This document shows, piece by piece, positions 53,976 through 62,616 of a stretch of DNA of 64,000 nt; positions within the stretch are counted from its first letter, which is position 1, and every line of letters begins with the position of its first letter. Source of the DNA: Leucobacter chromiireducens subsp. chromiireducens (GTDB lineage: Bacteria > Actinomycetota > Actinomycetes > Actinomycetales > Microbacteriaceae); NCBI RefSeq assembly GCF_016758255.1, contig NZ_QYAD01000001.1, positions 124,001 to 188,000 on the forward strand, read 5' to 3'. The translations under genes and the position numbers were made by a program. Under the pieces are notes generated by a model. The model was not told the DNA's origin. It worked only from the letters and a program-made list of their open reading frames with translations, and searched no databases.

Positions 53976-56801
53976 ATGTCGACCCTCCTGTACGCGATCG
54001 GCCGCTGGGCCATTCGCGCACGCAAGCTTGTGCTCATCCTGTGGATCGCTGTTCTCGCGCTGCTCGGCGCGGGCGCCGTGGTCTTCGGTCAGGGCGCCAA
54101 TGCACCGATTACGATCCCGGGCACCGAATCGCAGGAGGCGATCACCTCGCTGGGGCGCACGTTCCCCGAGGTGAGCGGCACAAGCGCAACGATCATCGTG
54201 GTCGCGGCCGATGGCGAAAGCGTCGAGGACGCACCGTACCGCGACATCATCACGGACGCCGCAGCGCAGCTAGAGAACGTGCCCGACGTGATCACGGTGC
54301 AGACGCCGTTCAGCGAGCAGGCGAGCGGAGGCCTTGCGGACGATGGCAGCGCCGCGCTGCTCACCATCCAGCTCGACGCCACGTCCGGAAGCATCCCGGA
54401 CGCGACGGTGACGGGCATCGAGGACGCGACCGCCGACATTCGCGCGGCGCTCCCCGCGGGCGGCGAGACCTCGTACGGTGGCGACGCCTTCTCCGCCGCG
54501 ATCCCGGGCATCTCGCCCACGGAAGCGGTCGGCGTGGTGATCGCGTTCGTCGTGCTGATCCTCACGCTCGGCTCGCTCATCGCCGCCGGCATGCCGCTGC
54601 TCATCGCGATCATCGGCGTGGGCGTCTCGATCGCTGGCCTCTTCTTCGTGACGGCGTTTGTTGACCTCACCTCGACGACACCGATGCTGGCGCTGATGCT
54701 CGGCCTTGCCGTCGGCATTGACTACACGCTCTTCATTGTCAGCCGGCACCAGGAGCAGCTGCGCGCTGGTGTGCCTGTCGAGGAGTCGATTGCGCGCGCC
54801 ACGGCGACCTCAGGCTCCGCGGTGGTGTTCGCCGGCCTCACCGTGATCATCGCGCTCGTCGGCCTTTCGGTCGCGGGCATCCCGTTCCTCACCGCGCTCG
54901 GCGTTGCCGCTGCCGCGGCGGTCGCGGTCGCGGTGCTCATCGCGGTGACCCTCACCCCGGCAATCATGGCCATGGCCGGCATGAAGATCCTGCCGAAGCG
55001 CCACCGCCGCGCACTTGAGGCCAGCGGAGACTTGGATGCCGCTGGCGATTCCGTGGACACCAGCGTGGGATCCGCGAGCGCGCCGAACGGCACGCAGCCG
55101 TCCCGCGCCGACCGCTTCTTTGCGGGCTGGGTGCGCACGGTCACGCGCAAGCCGATCGTCACGATCCTCGGTGTGCTCGTGCTCCTCGGCCTCGCCGCGG
55201 TGCCCGCGCTGCAGCTGCGTCTTGCGCTGCCGAACGCGACCTCGCTCGCCGTGGACGACCCCGCGCGCGTTACGTACGAGCTCACCGGCGAGCACTTCGG
55301 CGAGGGCGCGAACGGCCCGCTGTTGCTCACCGGTTCCATCATCTCGAGCACCGATCCGCTCGGGCTCATGGAGGACCTCGCCGATGAGGTGCGGGCGGTG
55401 CCCGGGGTTGCCGAGGTTCCCCTGTCGACGCCGAACCGCGGGGCCGACACCGGCATCATCCAGGTGGTGCCCGAGGAGGGGCCGCACGCTGCGAGCACCG
55501 CAGACCTCGTGCACGAACTCCGTGAGCACCACGATGAGTGGCAAGAGAAGTACGGCGTGAGCCTCGCAGTCACCGGCTTTACCGCGGTGGGGATCGACGT
55601 GTCCGAGATGCTGATGCACGCGCTCGTGCCCTTCGGCATCCTGGTCGTCGGCCTCTCGCTGATCCTGCTCGCCATGGTGTTCCGCTCCGTCTGGGTGCCC
55701 ATCAAAGCGACGCTCGGGTACCTCCTCTCCGTCGGCGTGGCCTTCGGAGCGGTGGTCGCGGTGTTCCAGCTCGGTTGGTTCGCAGACCTGCTGCACGTGC
55801 CATCGACCGGGCCCGTGCTCAGCTTCATGCCGATCATCCTCATGGGCGTGCTCTTCGGCTTGGCCATGGACTACGAAGTGTTCCTCGTGGCCCGCATCCG
55901 CGAGGAGTACGTGCACGGCGCCGATGCCCAGACCGCGATTCAGCGCGGCTTCGTCGGCAGCGCGAAGGTGGTCACGGCCGCCGCGCTCATCATGTTCGCG
56001 GTGTTCGCCGCGTTCGTGCCAGAGGGCGATCCGAGCATCAAGGTCATTGCGCTCGGCCTCGCCGTCGGCGTTTTCGTTGACGCGTTCGTCGTGCGGATGA
56101 CCCTCGTGCCCGCCGTACTCGCGCTGCTCGGCGATCGGGCCTGGCAGATGCCGCGCTGGCTCGCGAAGGTGCTTCCGTCGTTCGACGTGGAGGGCGAGGG
56201 CCTCGCCCGCGAGCTCGCGCACGCGGAGTGGCCCGCCGACCGACCCGACGCGGTGATCGCGACTGAGCGCGCGCACATTGGTTCGGGGCCGGCGATCCCG
56301 GATCTGCGGATCGGCGCGGGCGATGTGCTGCTGCTCGACCCGCGTGACCCGGTGAGCCTGCCGCTTGCCACGGCGCTCGTCGGCCGCGCGCCCGTCGTGC
56401 ACGGCACCGCCAAGGTCACCGGACTCCTGCTGCCCGAGCGGGCGAGCTCCCTGCGTGCCCGCTCGGGCTGGGCGACGCCCGAGACTCTCCGGGAGGCGCT
56501 GCGCGACCGCCCGGCACTGCTGCTGCTGGACCTGCGCGGTGCAGCGGAGGGCCCGATCCCACTCGAGACAGTTGATGCGATGCGCTCCGGCCTCGCAGCC
56601 CGCGCCGCTGAGGCGAGCCGCGACCAGATTGGTGAGCTTGCGCTCGTGGTGCTCGGTGAGCGCGACATTGCGGAGCGGGTGCTTCCGCAGGGGATCCGCC
56701 TGCTGCGGCCCGCCGATGCGGGGCCCGCGCCCACACCACCCGCTGGGGCTGAGCCGGCCCTCACCCCCACCACCCCGATCTTCGAAGGAGGCGCACGATG
56801 A
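53976..56801 (+). CDS. MMPL-family transporter with C-terminal ABC-ATPase-like domain
   Basis: MMPL proteins are RND-type exporters of lipids and siderophores. The 941-residue protein has two six-helix halves (VGIDYTLFIVSRHQEQL with the TM4 Asp-Tyr pair, and FGLAMDYEVFLVARIREEYV) separated by extracellular domains and a cytoplasmic linker at about 345-385. From about 736 it carries an extra ~200-residue domain resembling an ABC ATPase without catalytic residues: DLRIGAGDVLLLDPRDPVSL at the Walker A place (776-), LLLLDL at about 848-853, and GERDIAERV at the H-loop place. Its stop overlaps the YhgE-like gene. Divergent from tetR. Confidence 0.9.
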   Translation: MSTLLYAIGRWAIRARKLVLILWIAVLALLGAGAVVFGQGANAPITIPGTESQEAITSLGRTFPEVSGTSATIIVVAADGESVEDAPYRDIITDAAAQLENVPDVITVQTPFSEQASGGLADDGSAALLTIQLDATSGSIPDATVTGIEDATADIRAALPAGGETSYGGDAFSAAIPGISPTEAVGVVIAFVVLILTLGSLIAAGMPLLIAIIGVGVSIAGLFFVTAFVDLTSTTPMLALMLGLAVGIDYTLFIVSRHQEQLRAGVPVEESIARATATSGSAVVFAGLTVIIALVGLSVAGIPFLTALGVAAAAAVAVAVLIAVTLTPAIMAMAGMKILPKRHRRALEASGDLDAAGDSVDTSVGSASAPNGTQPSRADRFFAGWVRTVTRKPIVTILGVLVLLGLAAVPALQLRLALPNATSLAVDDPARVTYELTGEHFGEGANGPLLLTGSIISSTDPLGLMEDLADEVRAVPGVAEVPLSTPNRGADTGIIQVVPEEGPHAASTADLVHELREHHDEWQEKYGVSLAVTGFTAVGIDVSEMLMHALVPFGILVVGLSLILLAMVFRSVWVPIKATLGYLLSVGVAFGAVVAVFQLGWFADLLHVPSTGPVLSFMPIILMGVLFGLAMDYEVFLVARIREEYVHGADAQTAIQRGFVGSAKVVTAAALIMFAVFAAFVPEGDPSIKVIALGLAVGVFVDAFVVRMTLVPAVLALLGDRAWQMPRWLAKVLPSFDVEGEGLARELAHAEWPADRPDAVIATERAHIGSGPAIPDLRIGAGDVLLLDPRDPVSLPLATALVGRAPVVHGTAKVTGLLLPERASSLRARSGWATPETLREALRDRPALLLLDLRGAAEGPIPLETVDAMRSGLAARAAEASRDQIGELALVVLGERDIAERVLPQGIRLLRPADAGPAPTPPAGAEPALTPTTPIFEGGAR

Positions 56802-59008
56802 GCGCCGCACTCGCTCGGCTCTCCGGGCGCAAGCCCGTTCGCTGGACCACCCTGCTCGGGCTGATCCTCGTGCCGCTCACCGTGGCCGGCGTGCTGCTGT
56901 GGGGGCTCTGGAACCCCACCGAGCGGCTCGACTCGGTGACCGCCGCGGTGGTCAACCAAGATGAGCCCGTTGAGGTTGATGGGCAGCTCGTGCCGCTTGG
57001 GCGGCTTCTCGCGGGCGAGCTCATCGACGCGGGTGGCGGGGCCGGGGCTGCCGAGCAGACGGACGCCGCGAAGGACGACACCGTCGACCCGGCGAAGAAC
57101 TTCACCTGGGTGCTCACCGACGAGGAGGACGCCGACGCAGGCTTGAAGGAGGGCCGCTACACGACCGTTGTGACGATCCCGAAGAACTTCTCCGCCGCCG
57201 CAACCTCGATGTCGGGGGACCCGGACGATGCAGAGACCGCGACGATCGACATTCGCGAGAGTGAGCGGGGCCGACTCATCGACACGGCGCTCTCGCAGGC
57301 GGTCACGCAGACCGCGACGGGGCTGCTCAACCAGCAGCTCGGCGAGCAGTTCGTTGGCGGCGTGTTCGTGGGCATGAACGAGCTGCACAGCGGCATTGGG
57401 GGCGCGGCCGACGGGGCGACGAAGCTCGCCGACGGCGGCAAGCAGCTCTCCAGCGGGGCGAAGGAGCTGGCCGACGGTACGCAGCAGCTCTCGGACGGGA
57501 CGCAGCAGCTCTCGAGCGGTGCACAGCAGCTCGCGGGTGGCGCTGGCGAGCTCGCCGGCGGTGCGGGCCAACTCGCGGGCGGCGTCTCTGAGCTGGCATC
57601 CGGCGCGGGCGCCCTCGCGGGCGGTGCGAACGATCTGGCCGGTGGCAGCGGGCAGCTTGCTGCAGGGCTTCGGGCGTTTGCGAGCGGCTCTGGGCCTGAC
57701 AACCCGGGCCTGGCGGGCTACGCCGCCGGGGTGCAGGACTACGCGGCGGGCGCCGACAAGCTCTCGGCCGGGGTCGCCGGGTACACGGGCGGGATCAACG
57801 AGATCTTGGGCGAGGTGGTCGCTGGCGGTGGTCAGGTGCAGGCAATGCTCACGCAGTTGCAGGCGGACATTGAAAACGGCGTGATCCCGATCCCGGATCC
57901 CGCTCTGAAGCAGCAGGCGCTTGATGCGATCGCGCAGGTCTCTGGGCAGATGAGTGCTGCGGGCGAGAAGATCGGTGCGCTCCAGAGCGCCGGACAAGAC
58001 CTCGCGGCTGGCGCGCAGGCCTCCGCCGCAGGAGCTGCCGAACTCGCAAGCGGGGCAAACGACCTCTCCGCGGGAGCGAATGACCTGGCGAGCGGCGCAG
58101 AGTCGCTCGCGGGAGGCGCCGCGCAGCTGTCTGCGGGCGTGAACGGGGTGGCCTCGGGCGCGAACGCGCTCTCCGACGGCGCGTCTGCGTTGGCCGGCGG
58201 CGCTTCGGAGCTCGCCGGTGGGGCGAGCGGCCTTGCCTCGGGCACCGCCGAGCTTGCGGCGGGCACCCCCGCGCTTGCCGACGGCGCTGAGAAGCTGGCC
58301 GACGGCGCCGGCCAGTCAGCTAAGGGCACCGCGGACCTCGCGAAGGGGCTCGGGCAGGCCGCGAGCGGAATCCCGAACTACACGGAGTCGCAGCGCGACA
58401 AGCTCGCCGAGACCGCGCTCGCGCCCGTGAAGGCGGAGGGTGGCAGCGATGAGCTGTTCAACGCGTCCGGTGTGCCGCTCTTCGCTGGCATCGCCCTTTG
58501 GGCTGGCGCACTCGCCTCGTTCCTCGTGCTCGCGCCGCTGTGGCGCCGCACGCGTGAGGCTGCCCGCGGCGTCGGATTCATCACGCTGCGGAGTGCGCTG
58601 CCCGCGCTCGGCCTGGGGGCCGCGCAGGGCGCAATCGCCGGTGTGATCCTGCCTATTGCGCTGGGCTACGGTTTCGCGCAGGGAGTCGGGTTCTTCGGGC
58701 TCGCGCTGCTCGCCGGGATCGCGTTCGCGCTCCTCGTGCAGGGCCTCTCGGCGCTTCTCGGCGGCTTCGGGCGTTTCATTGCCTTCGTGCTGCTCGTCGT
58801 GGCATTCGCGGTGGGGATCGTCTCGACTGTGCCCGCGCCGCTCGCCGCGGTGGGGGATCTCAGTCCGATTGGTGCGGCGCTGGGCGGCTTCCAGGCAATT
58901 GCGACGGGCGCCTCGGGTGCGGGCGGCGCAGCCGCGATCCTGATCCTCTGGGCCCTCGCGGGCCTCGCGCTCACCGCATTTGCGGTGGGGAAGCAGCGCA
59001 AGGCGTAG
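56798..59008 (+). CDS. YhgE/Pip-type membrane protein with glycine-rich helical repeats
   Basis: The 736-residue product has an N-terminal transmembrane helix (WTTLLGLILVPLTVAGVLLWGLW), an extracellular region and five or six C-terminal helices (LFAGIALWAGALASFLVLAPLW onward), the YhgE/Pip (ABC-2 related) layout. Residues about 200-525 contain many imperfect 7-residue repeats of type G-A-x-x-L-A-x, likely a long helical rod across the wall. Family members include phage infection protein and parts of type VII-like secretion (EsaA). ATG with AAGGAGG; overlaps the MMPL stop, so coupled. Confidence 0.88.
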   Translation: MSAALARLSGRKPVRWTTLLGLILVPLTVAGVLLWGLWNPTERLDSVTAAVVNQDEPVEVDGQLVPLGRLLAGELIDAGGGAGAAEQTDAAKDDTVDPAKNFTWVLTDEEDADAGLKEGRYTTVVTIPKNFSAAATSMSGDPDDAETATIDIRESERGRLIDTALSQAVTQTATGLLNQQLGEQFVGGVFVGMNELHSGIGGAADGATKLADGGKQLSSGAKELADGTQQLSDGTQQLSSGAQQLAGGAGELAGGAGQLAGGVSELASGAGALAGGANDLAGGSGQLAAGLRAFASGSGPDNPGLAGYAAGVQDYAAGADKLSAGVAGYTGGINEILGEVVAGGGQVQAMLTQLQADIENGVIPIPDPALKQQALDAIAQVSGQMSAAGEKIGALQSAGQDLAAGAQASAAGAAELASGANDLSAGANDLASGAESLAGGAAQLSAGVNGVASGANALSDGASALAGGASELAGGASGLASGTAELAAGTPALADGAEKLADGAGQSAKGTADLAKGLGQAASGIPNYTESQRDKLAETALAPVKAEGGSDELFNASGVPLFAGIALWAGALASFLVLAPLWRRTREAARGVGFITLRSALPALGLGAAQGAIAGVILPIALGYGFAQGVGFFGLALLAGIAFALLVQGLSALLGGFGRFIAFVLLVVAFAVGIVSTVPAPLAAVGDLSPIGAALGGFQAIATGASGAGGAAAILILWALAGLALTAFAVGKQRKA

Positions 59009-59017
59009 GCTCAGGGC

Positions 59018-59983
59018 ATGATGCGTGCAATCGTTGCCCAGGCCCCCGGCGGATCCGATGTGCTCGAGGTTCGCGAGGTTGCGGAGCCGCAGGCGGGTCC
59101 CGGCGAGCTGCTCGTCGGGACCGCTGCGGTCGGCGTGAACTTCATCGAGACATATCAGCGCACGGGGCTGTACTCAGTGCCGTTCCCGTTCACGCCGGGA
59201 GCCGAGGCAGCCGGTCGGGTGATCGCGCTGGGTGACGGTGTCACCGGGTTTGCGGTGGGCGATCTCGTCACCACCGCGGAAGCGCGCGCGAGCTACGCGG
59301 AGCAGTTCGTTGTCGCCGCGGAGCGTGCGGTGCGCGTGCCCGAGGGGATCACGGCGGAAACTGCTGCCGCGCTGCCGCTCCAAGGGCTCACTGCCCACTA
59401 CCTCGCAACCTCCGCGGCTACGCCGCAGCCCGGTGACACGGTGCTTGTGCACGCGGGCGCGGGTGGCGTGGGGCTGCTCCTGACGCAGCTCCTCACCGCT
59501 CGCGGCGTGCGCGTACTCACGACAGCCTCGACCCCTGAGAAGCAGGCGCTCAGTCGAGAGGCGGGCGCCGCCGAGGTGCTCGACTATGCCGACTTCGCCG
59601 AGCGTGCGCGCGAGTTGACCGATGGCGCCGGCGTTGCGGTGGTGTATGACGGAGTCGGAAAGGACACCTTCGACCAGTCGATGCGTGCGCTGCGTGTGCG
59701 CGGGGAGCTCGTGCTCTTTGGCGCCGCGAGCGGGCCCGTGCCGCCCTTCGACCTGCAGCGCCTCAACGCCGGGGGATCCCTGTCGGTCACGCGGCCGTCG
59801 CTCGGACACTTCCTGCTCAGCGCCGAGGAGCGCGCGTGGCGGTATGGCGAGCTCTTCGACGCGATCGCCGCGGGTCAGCTGAGCGTGCGCGTCGGGGCCA
59901 CTTTCCCGCTCGCCGAAGCTGGTGCGGCGCACGCGGCGCTGGAGGGGCGCGCAACGACGGGGAAGGTCATCCTGGTTCCCTAA
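59018..59983 (+). CDS. Zinc-independent quinone oxidoreductase (QorA-like MDR)
   Basis: The 321-residue product has the MDR fold: VGVNFIETYQRTGLYSVPFPFTPGAEAAG, the NADPH motif VHAGAGGVGLLLTQLL and the quinone-oxidoreductase end motif TTGKVILVP. It would reduce quinones with NADPH in the cytoplasm. First or second ATG possible (adjacent codons). Nine bases after the YhgE-like gene, so possibly in its transcript. Its stop overlaps the convergent kinase gene by 3 bases. Confidence 0.9.
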   Translation: MMRAIVAQAPGGSDVLEVREVAEPQAGPGELLVGTAAVGVNFIETYQRTGLYSVPFPFTPGAEAAGRVIALGDGVTGFAVGDLVTTAEARASYAEQFVVAAERAVRVPEGITAETAAALPLQGLTAHYLATSAATPQPGDTVLVHAGAGGVGLLLTQLLTARGVRVLTTASTPEKQALSREAGAAEVLDYADFAERARELTDGAGVAVVYDGVGKDTFDQSMRALRVRGELVLFGAASGPVPPFDLQRLNAGGSLSVTRPSLGHFLLSAEERAWRYGELFDAIAAGQLSVRVGATFPLAEAGAAHAALEGRATTGKVILVP

Positions 59984-60453
59984 CGAATCACCGTGAGGGG
60001 GCCCTCGTCGAGAGTGGGCGGCTCGAAGCGTTCGAAGTACGCCGTCGCCGTCTGCTCGGTGAGCGGCCAATCGTCCGCGTGCCGACCGTGGCGATTGCCT
60101 ACCCGACTCAGGATGACGGGAAGGCTCGTCGCAATGTAGACGGTCTCCGGCACGACACCTCGCGGGGCGAGCAGCGCGCGGTACTCGTCACGCTGCCGCC
60201 GGAACCAGAACCCGAAATCGAGCACAACATCGTGCCCCTGTTCGTTCAGGTGCAGCAGGCGCTCCTTGAGCGCCGAGGCCACGTCGGCGACAACCTCCGC
60301 GGAGGGCATCGTGGTGATGCCGCGTTCCCAGAACTCCACCTCAAACGAGAGGCGGGTGAACCCCGCGGCCTCCAGACGCTGAGCGTGGTGGGTCTTGCCG
60401 GCGCCAGCCGGACCACACATCATGACAACGCGAGGCCGCTGTGGCTCGCTCAT
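59980..60453 (-). CDS. AAA-family P-loop kinase (cytoplasmic, unknown substrate)
   Basis: The 157-residue product has Walker A GPAGAGKT (14-21), DVVLDFGFWFRRQRDEYR as the phosphoacceptor/Asp strand, and LPVILSRVGNR in the lid region, resembling small kinases of the zeta-toxin/chloramphenicol-phosphotransferase type. Start ATG lies 23 codons inside the longest frame; neither start has a strong binding site. Convergent with qor. Substrate not predictable; no antitoxin partner is visible. Confidence 0.7.
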   Translation of the reverse strand: MSEPQRPRVVMMCGPAGAGKTHHAQRLEAAGFTRLSFEVEFWERGITTMPSAEVVADVASALKERLLHLNEQGHDVVLDFGFWFRRQRDEYRALLAPRGVVPETVYIATSLPVILSRVGNRHGRHADDWPLTEQTATAYFERFEPPTLDEGPLTVIR

Positions 60454-60500
60454 GTGCGCTGGCTCACGCCCGCCCCAACCGGAGCCGCTCACGCGGCCGG

Positions 60501-61556
60501 TTAGGGGACGCGGCGCAGCCACTCCTCGGTCTCAAACTTCTGCTCGACGAGACGCTCCGCAGCATCCCACTCGCCCTCGGTGACGGAACTCTCGGTGCCG
60601 CCGTGCCGCCGCTTGAACACGTCGATCATCTTCGCGATGATCTCCTCGCGGGGAAGGCCGGTCTGGCTGCGCAGCGGGTCGACGCGCTTCTGCGCGCTCG
60701 TGGTGCCCTTGTCGGAGAGCTTCTCGCGGCCGATGCGCAGCACCTCGGTCATCGCCTCGCCGTCCATGTCGTACGCCATGGTCACGTGGTGCAGCACGGC
60801 GCCCGAACCGAGGCGCTTCTGCGCGGCTCCGCCGATCTTGCCCTGCGGGCTCGTGATGTCGTTCAGCGGCTTGTATTGCGCATCGATGCCGAGCGACTGC
60901 AGCGCCTCGAGCACCCACTCGTCGAGGTACGCGTAGGAGTCCGCGAAGCTCATGCCCCGCACGAGTTCGCCGGGAACGTAGAGCGCGTACGTGATGCTCG
61001 CGGAGGGCTCCATGAACATCGCCCCGCCGCCGGAAATGCGACGCACGATCTGAGCGCCGTGCGCGGCAGCCTGCGCCTCATCAACCTCGTTCTGAACCGA
61101 CTGGAAGCTGCCGATGATCACGGCGGGCTCGTTCCACTCCCAGATGCGCAGGGTTGGGCCGCGTAGGCCCTCGCCCACGGCGGTCGTCAGCACCTCATCG
61201 AGTGCCGCATTCAACACAGGCGTGATCGGTCGCTCGTGGATGATCTGCCAGTCGTAGTCGCGCCAGTGCGCCGCCCCCGTGATCGCACGGCGGATCGCCA
61301 CCCCCACGGACGCGGGCGTGAAGCCGAGCAGGTGGACCTCGCTCGGAAGCGCGTCGTGAATGGCCTCGCCGAACTGCTCGATTGTGCCGTTCGGACTCAT
61401 CCCCTCGACGGCGTCGTTGATGCACGCGAGTGCGTCGTCGGGCTCGAGGAAGAAGTCACCGGACAGACGGAAGTTGCTGATCCGGCCGTCTTCCACCTCG
61501 AAGTCAACGACAACGAGTTTGCCGCCGGGAACCTTGTACTCGCCGTGCATGCTCAT
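60501..61556 (-). CDS. lplA: Lipoate-protein ligase A family (domain-permuted)
   Basis: LplA activates lipoate with ATP and transfers it to E2 and GcvH lysines. The 351-residue protein has a small domain first (1-85; MHGEYKVPGGKLVVVDFEVEDG...GDFFLEPDDA), similar to the accessory domain of LplA that is C-terminal in E. coli, followed by the catalytic domain with RRISGGGAMFMEP (the RRxxGGGxV-like motif), KIGGAAQKR and VLHHVTMAYDMDGE. ATG start; a second ATG two codons on is possible. It could serve the E2 at 30.9 kb. Confidence 0.88.
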   Translation of the reverse strand: MSMHGEYKVPGGKLVVVDFEVEDGRISNFRLSGDFFLEPDDALACINDAVEGMSPNGTIEQFGEAIHDALPSEVHLLGFTPASVGVAIRRAITGAAHWRDYDWQIIHERPITPVLNAALDEVLTTAVGEGLRGPTLRIWEWNEPAVIIGSFQSVQNEVDEAQAAAHGAQIVRRISGGGAMFMEPSASITYALYVPGELVRGMSFADSYAYLDEWVLEALQSLGIDAQYKPLNDITSPQGKIGGAAQKRLGSGAVLHHVTMAYDMDGEAMTEVLRIGREKLSDKGTTSAQKRVDPLRSQTGLPREEIIAKMIDVFKRRHGGTESSVTEGEWDAAERLVEQKFETEEWLRRVP

Positions 61557-61617
61557 GCTCTCAGGGTACGCCTCCGGCGAGTTTCCGGCGAGTGGTTTTC
61601 CCCGCTGGCGCGCCCGC

Positions 61618-62487
61618 TCAGTCTGCCGCGACGCGCTCCAGCATCCACGTGGTGATGTCGGCGATGATCGTGTCGCGGTTTGTTTCGTTCAGGATCTCGT
61701 GCCGGGCATCGGGGTACAGCTTGAGCGTCACGTCCCGCAGGCCGCGCGCGCGGTACGCGGCGGCGAGGCGCTGCAGCCCGTCACGCCGACTGAGCGGGTC
61801 GGCCGCACCCGCGGTGATGAGGAGTGGCAGGTCGGGATCGAGTTCGGCTCCGGGAGTGCCGAACAGTCGGAGCCCATCCGCGATCCCGAAGAGCTTCAGA
61901 ATGTCGGCCTCGAAGCAGAGCGGATCGGCAATGAACGCACGAGCAACCTCCGGGTCGCGGCTGAGCCACTCGAAGCCGCTCGCCTCGCTGCCCGCCCACG
62001 CCGCGTTCAAGTCACCGCTCTCCATGAAGCGGGGCGTTCGGTACGCAGACCCAGAGAGCACGAGGGCATCCCACTCGGTCGGGTGTGCGTTCAGAATGCG
62101 CTGCGCCATGAGCGAGCCCCACGAGTGCGCAAACATGACCAGCGGCACGCCGGGGGTGCGCTCGCGCGCAATGTCGGTGAGCTGGAGGATCTCCGCTTCC
62201 GTCGCGCGGAGGCCACCCGGGCCGAGCTTGCCGAGGAGGCTGAGCTCGCCGCCGTGCTGGCGGCGGCCGGTCTCGCCGTGCCCGCGATGATCATCCGCGA
62301 TCACGGTAAACCCAGCCTGGGTGAGCTGGCGCGCGAATGCGTCGTAGCGCAGCGCGTGCTCGCCAATGCCGTGTGCGATCTGCACGATTGCGATCGGTTC
62401 AGCGGCGGCCCACTCGTAGGCCGAGATTTCGACGCCGTGCGCGTCGACATAGCTGAACTCCGTGCGTGCCTCGGGTGCGGTGCTCAT
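61618..62487 (-). CDS. Monoacylglycerol lipase-like alpha/beta hydrolase
   Basis: The 289-residue product has the lipase pattern VQIAHGIGEHALRYDAFARQL (HG oxyanion), VIADDHRGHGETG, the nucleophile elbow AHSWGS with S122 (usual first glycine replaced by alanine), ITAGAADPLS (acid) and YPDARHEILNE (His). It resembles monoglyceride lipases/lysophospholipases. ATG used; a longer open frame exists eight codons upstream. No signal peptide. Confidence 0.88.
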   Translation of the reverse strand: MSTAPEARTEFSYVDAHGVEISAYEWAAAEPIAIVQIAHGIGEHALRYDAFARQLTQAGFTVIADDHRGHGETGRRQHGGELSLLGKLGPGGLRATEAEILQLTDIARERTPGVPLVMFAHSWGSLMAQRILNAHPTEWDALVLSGSAYRTPRFMESGDLNAAWAGSEASGFEWLSRDPEVARAFIADPLCFEADILKLFGIADGLRLFGTPGAELDPDLPLLITAGAADPLSRRDGLQRLAAAYRARGLRDVTLKLYPDARHEILNETNRDTIIADITTWMLERVAAD

Positions 62488-62514
62488 GCCCCCATTCTCC
62501 CCGCTGCCCACCCG

Positions 62515-62581
62515 ATCGGGGTCACTTTGGCAGGGTGTCGCCTGGGGAGAGCGTGCGACACCCTGCCAAAGTGACCCCGAT
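62515..62581. repeat. 27-bp inverted repeat between hydrolase and amidohydrolase (repeat family copy 2)
   Basis: Arms 62515-62541 and 62555-62581 are perfectly complementary with a 13-base loop. The arm shares GGGTCACTTTG and GGGTGT with the copy at 35842-35918; the intervening three bases differ (GCA versus TGC) and both arms have changed together. Confidence 0.9.
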
Positions 62582-62616
62582 TCGCAGGGCCAGGGCGGGC
62601 GGGGAAGCCGGGCAGG

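Noticed and set aside
54810..57997. Long open frames (666 and 685 codons) antisense to the MMPL and YhgE-like genes
   Set aside because: Low-complexity products with no recognisable motifs; the forward genes have clear starts, binding sites and domains.
57417..58370. Repetitive DNA in the YhgE-like gene as a possible CRISPR or satellite array
   Set aside because: The repeats are imperfect 21-base units in frame that encode a protein repeat; there are no spacers.
59980..60453. Zeta-toxin or toxin-antitoxin system
   Set aside because: Only a generic P-loop kinase is seen and no small antitoxin gene is adjacent.
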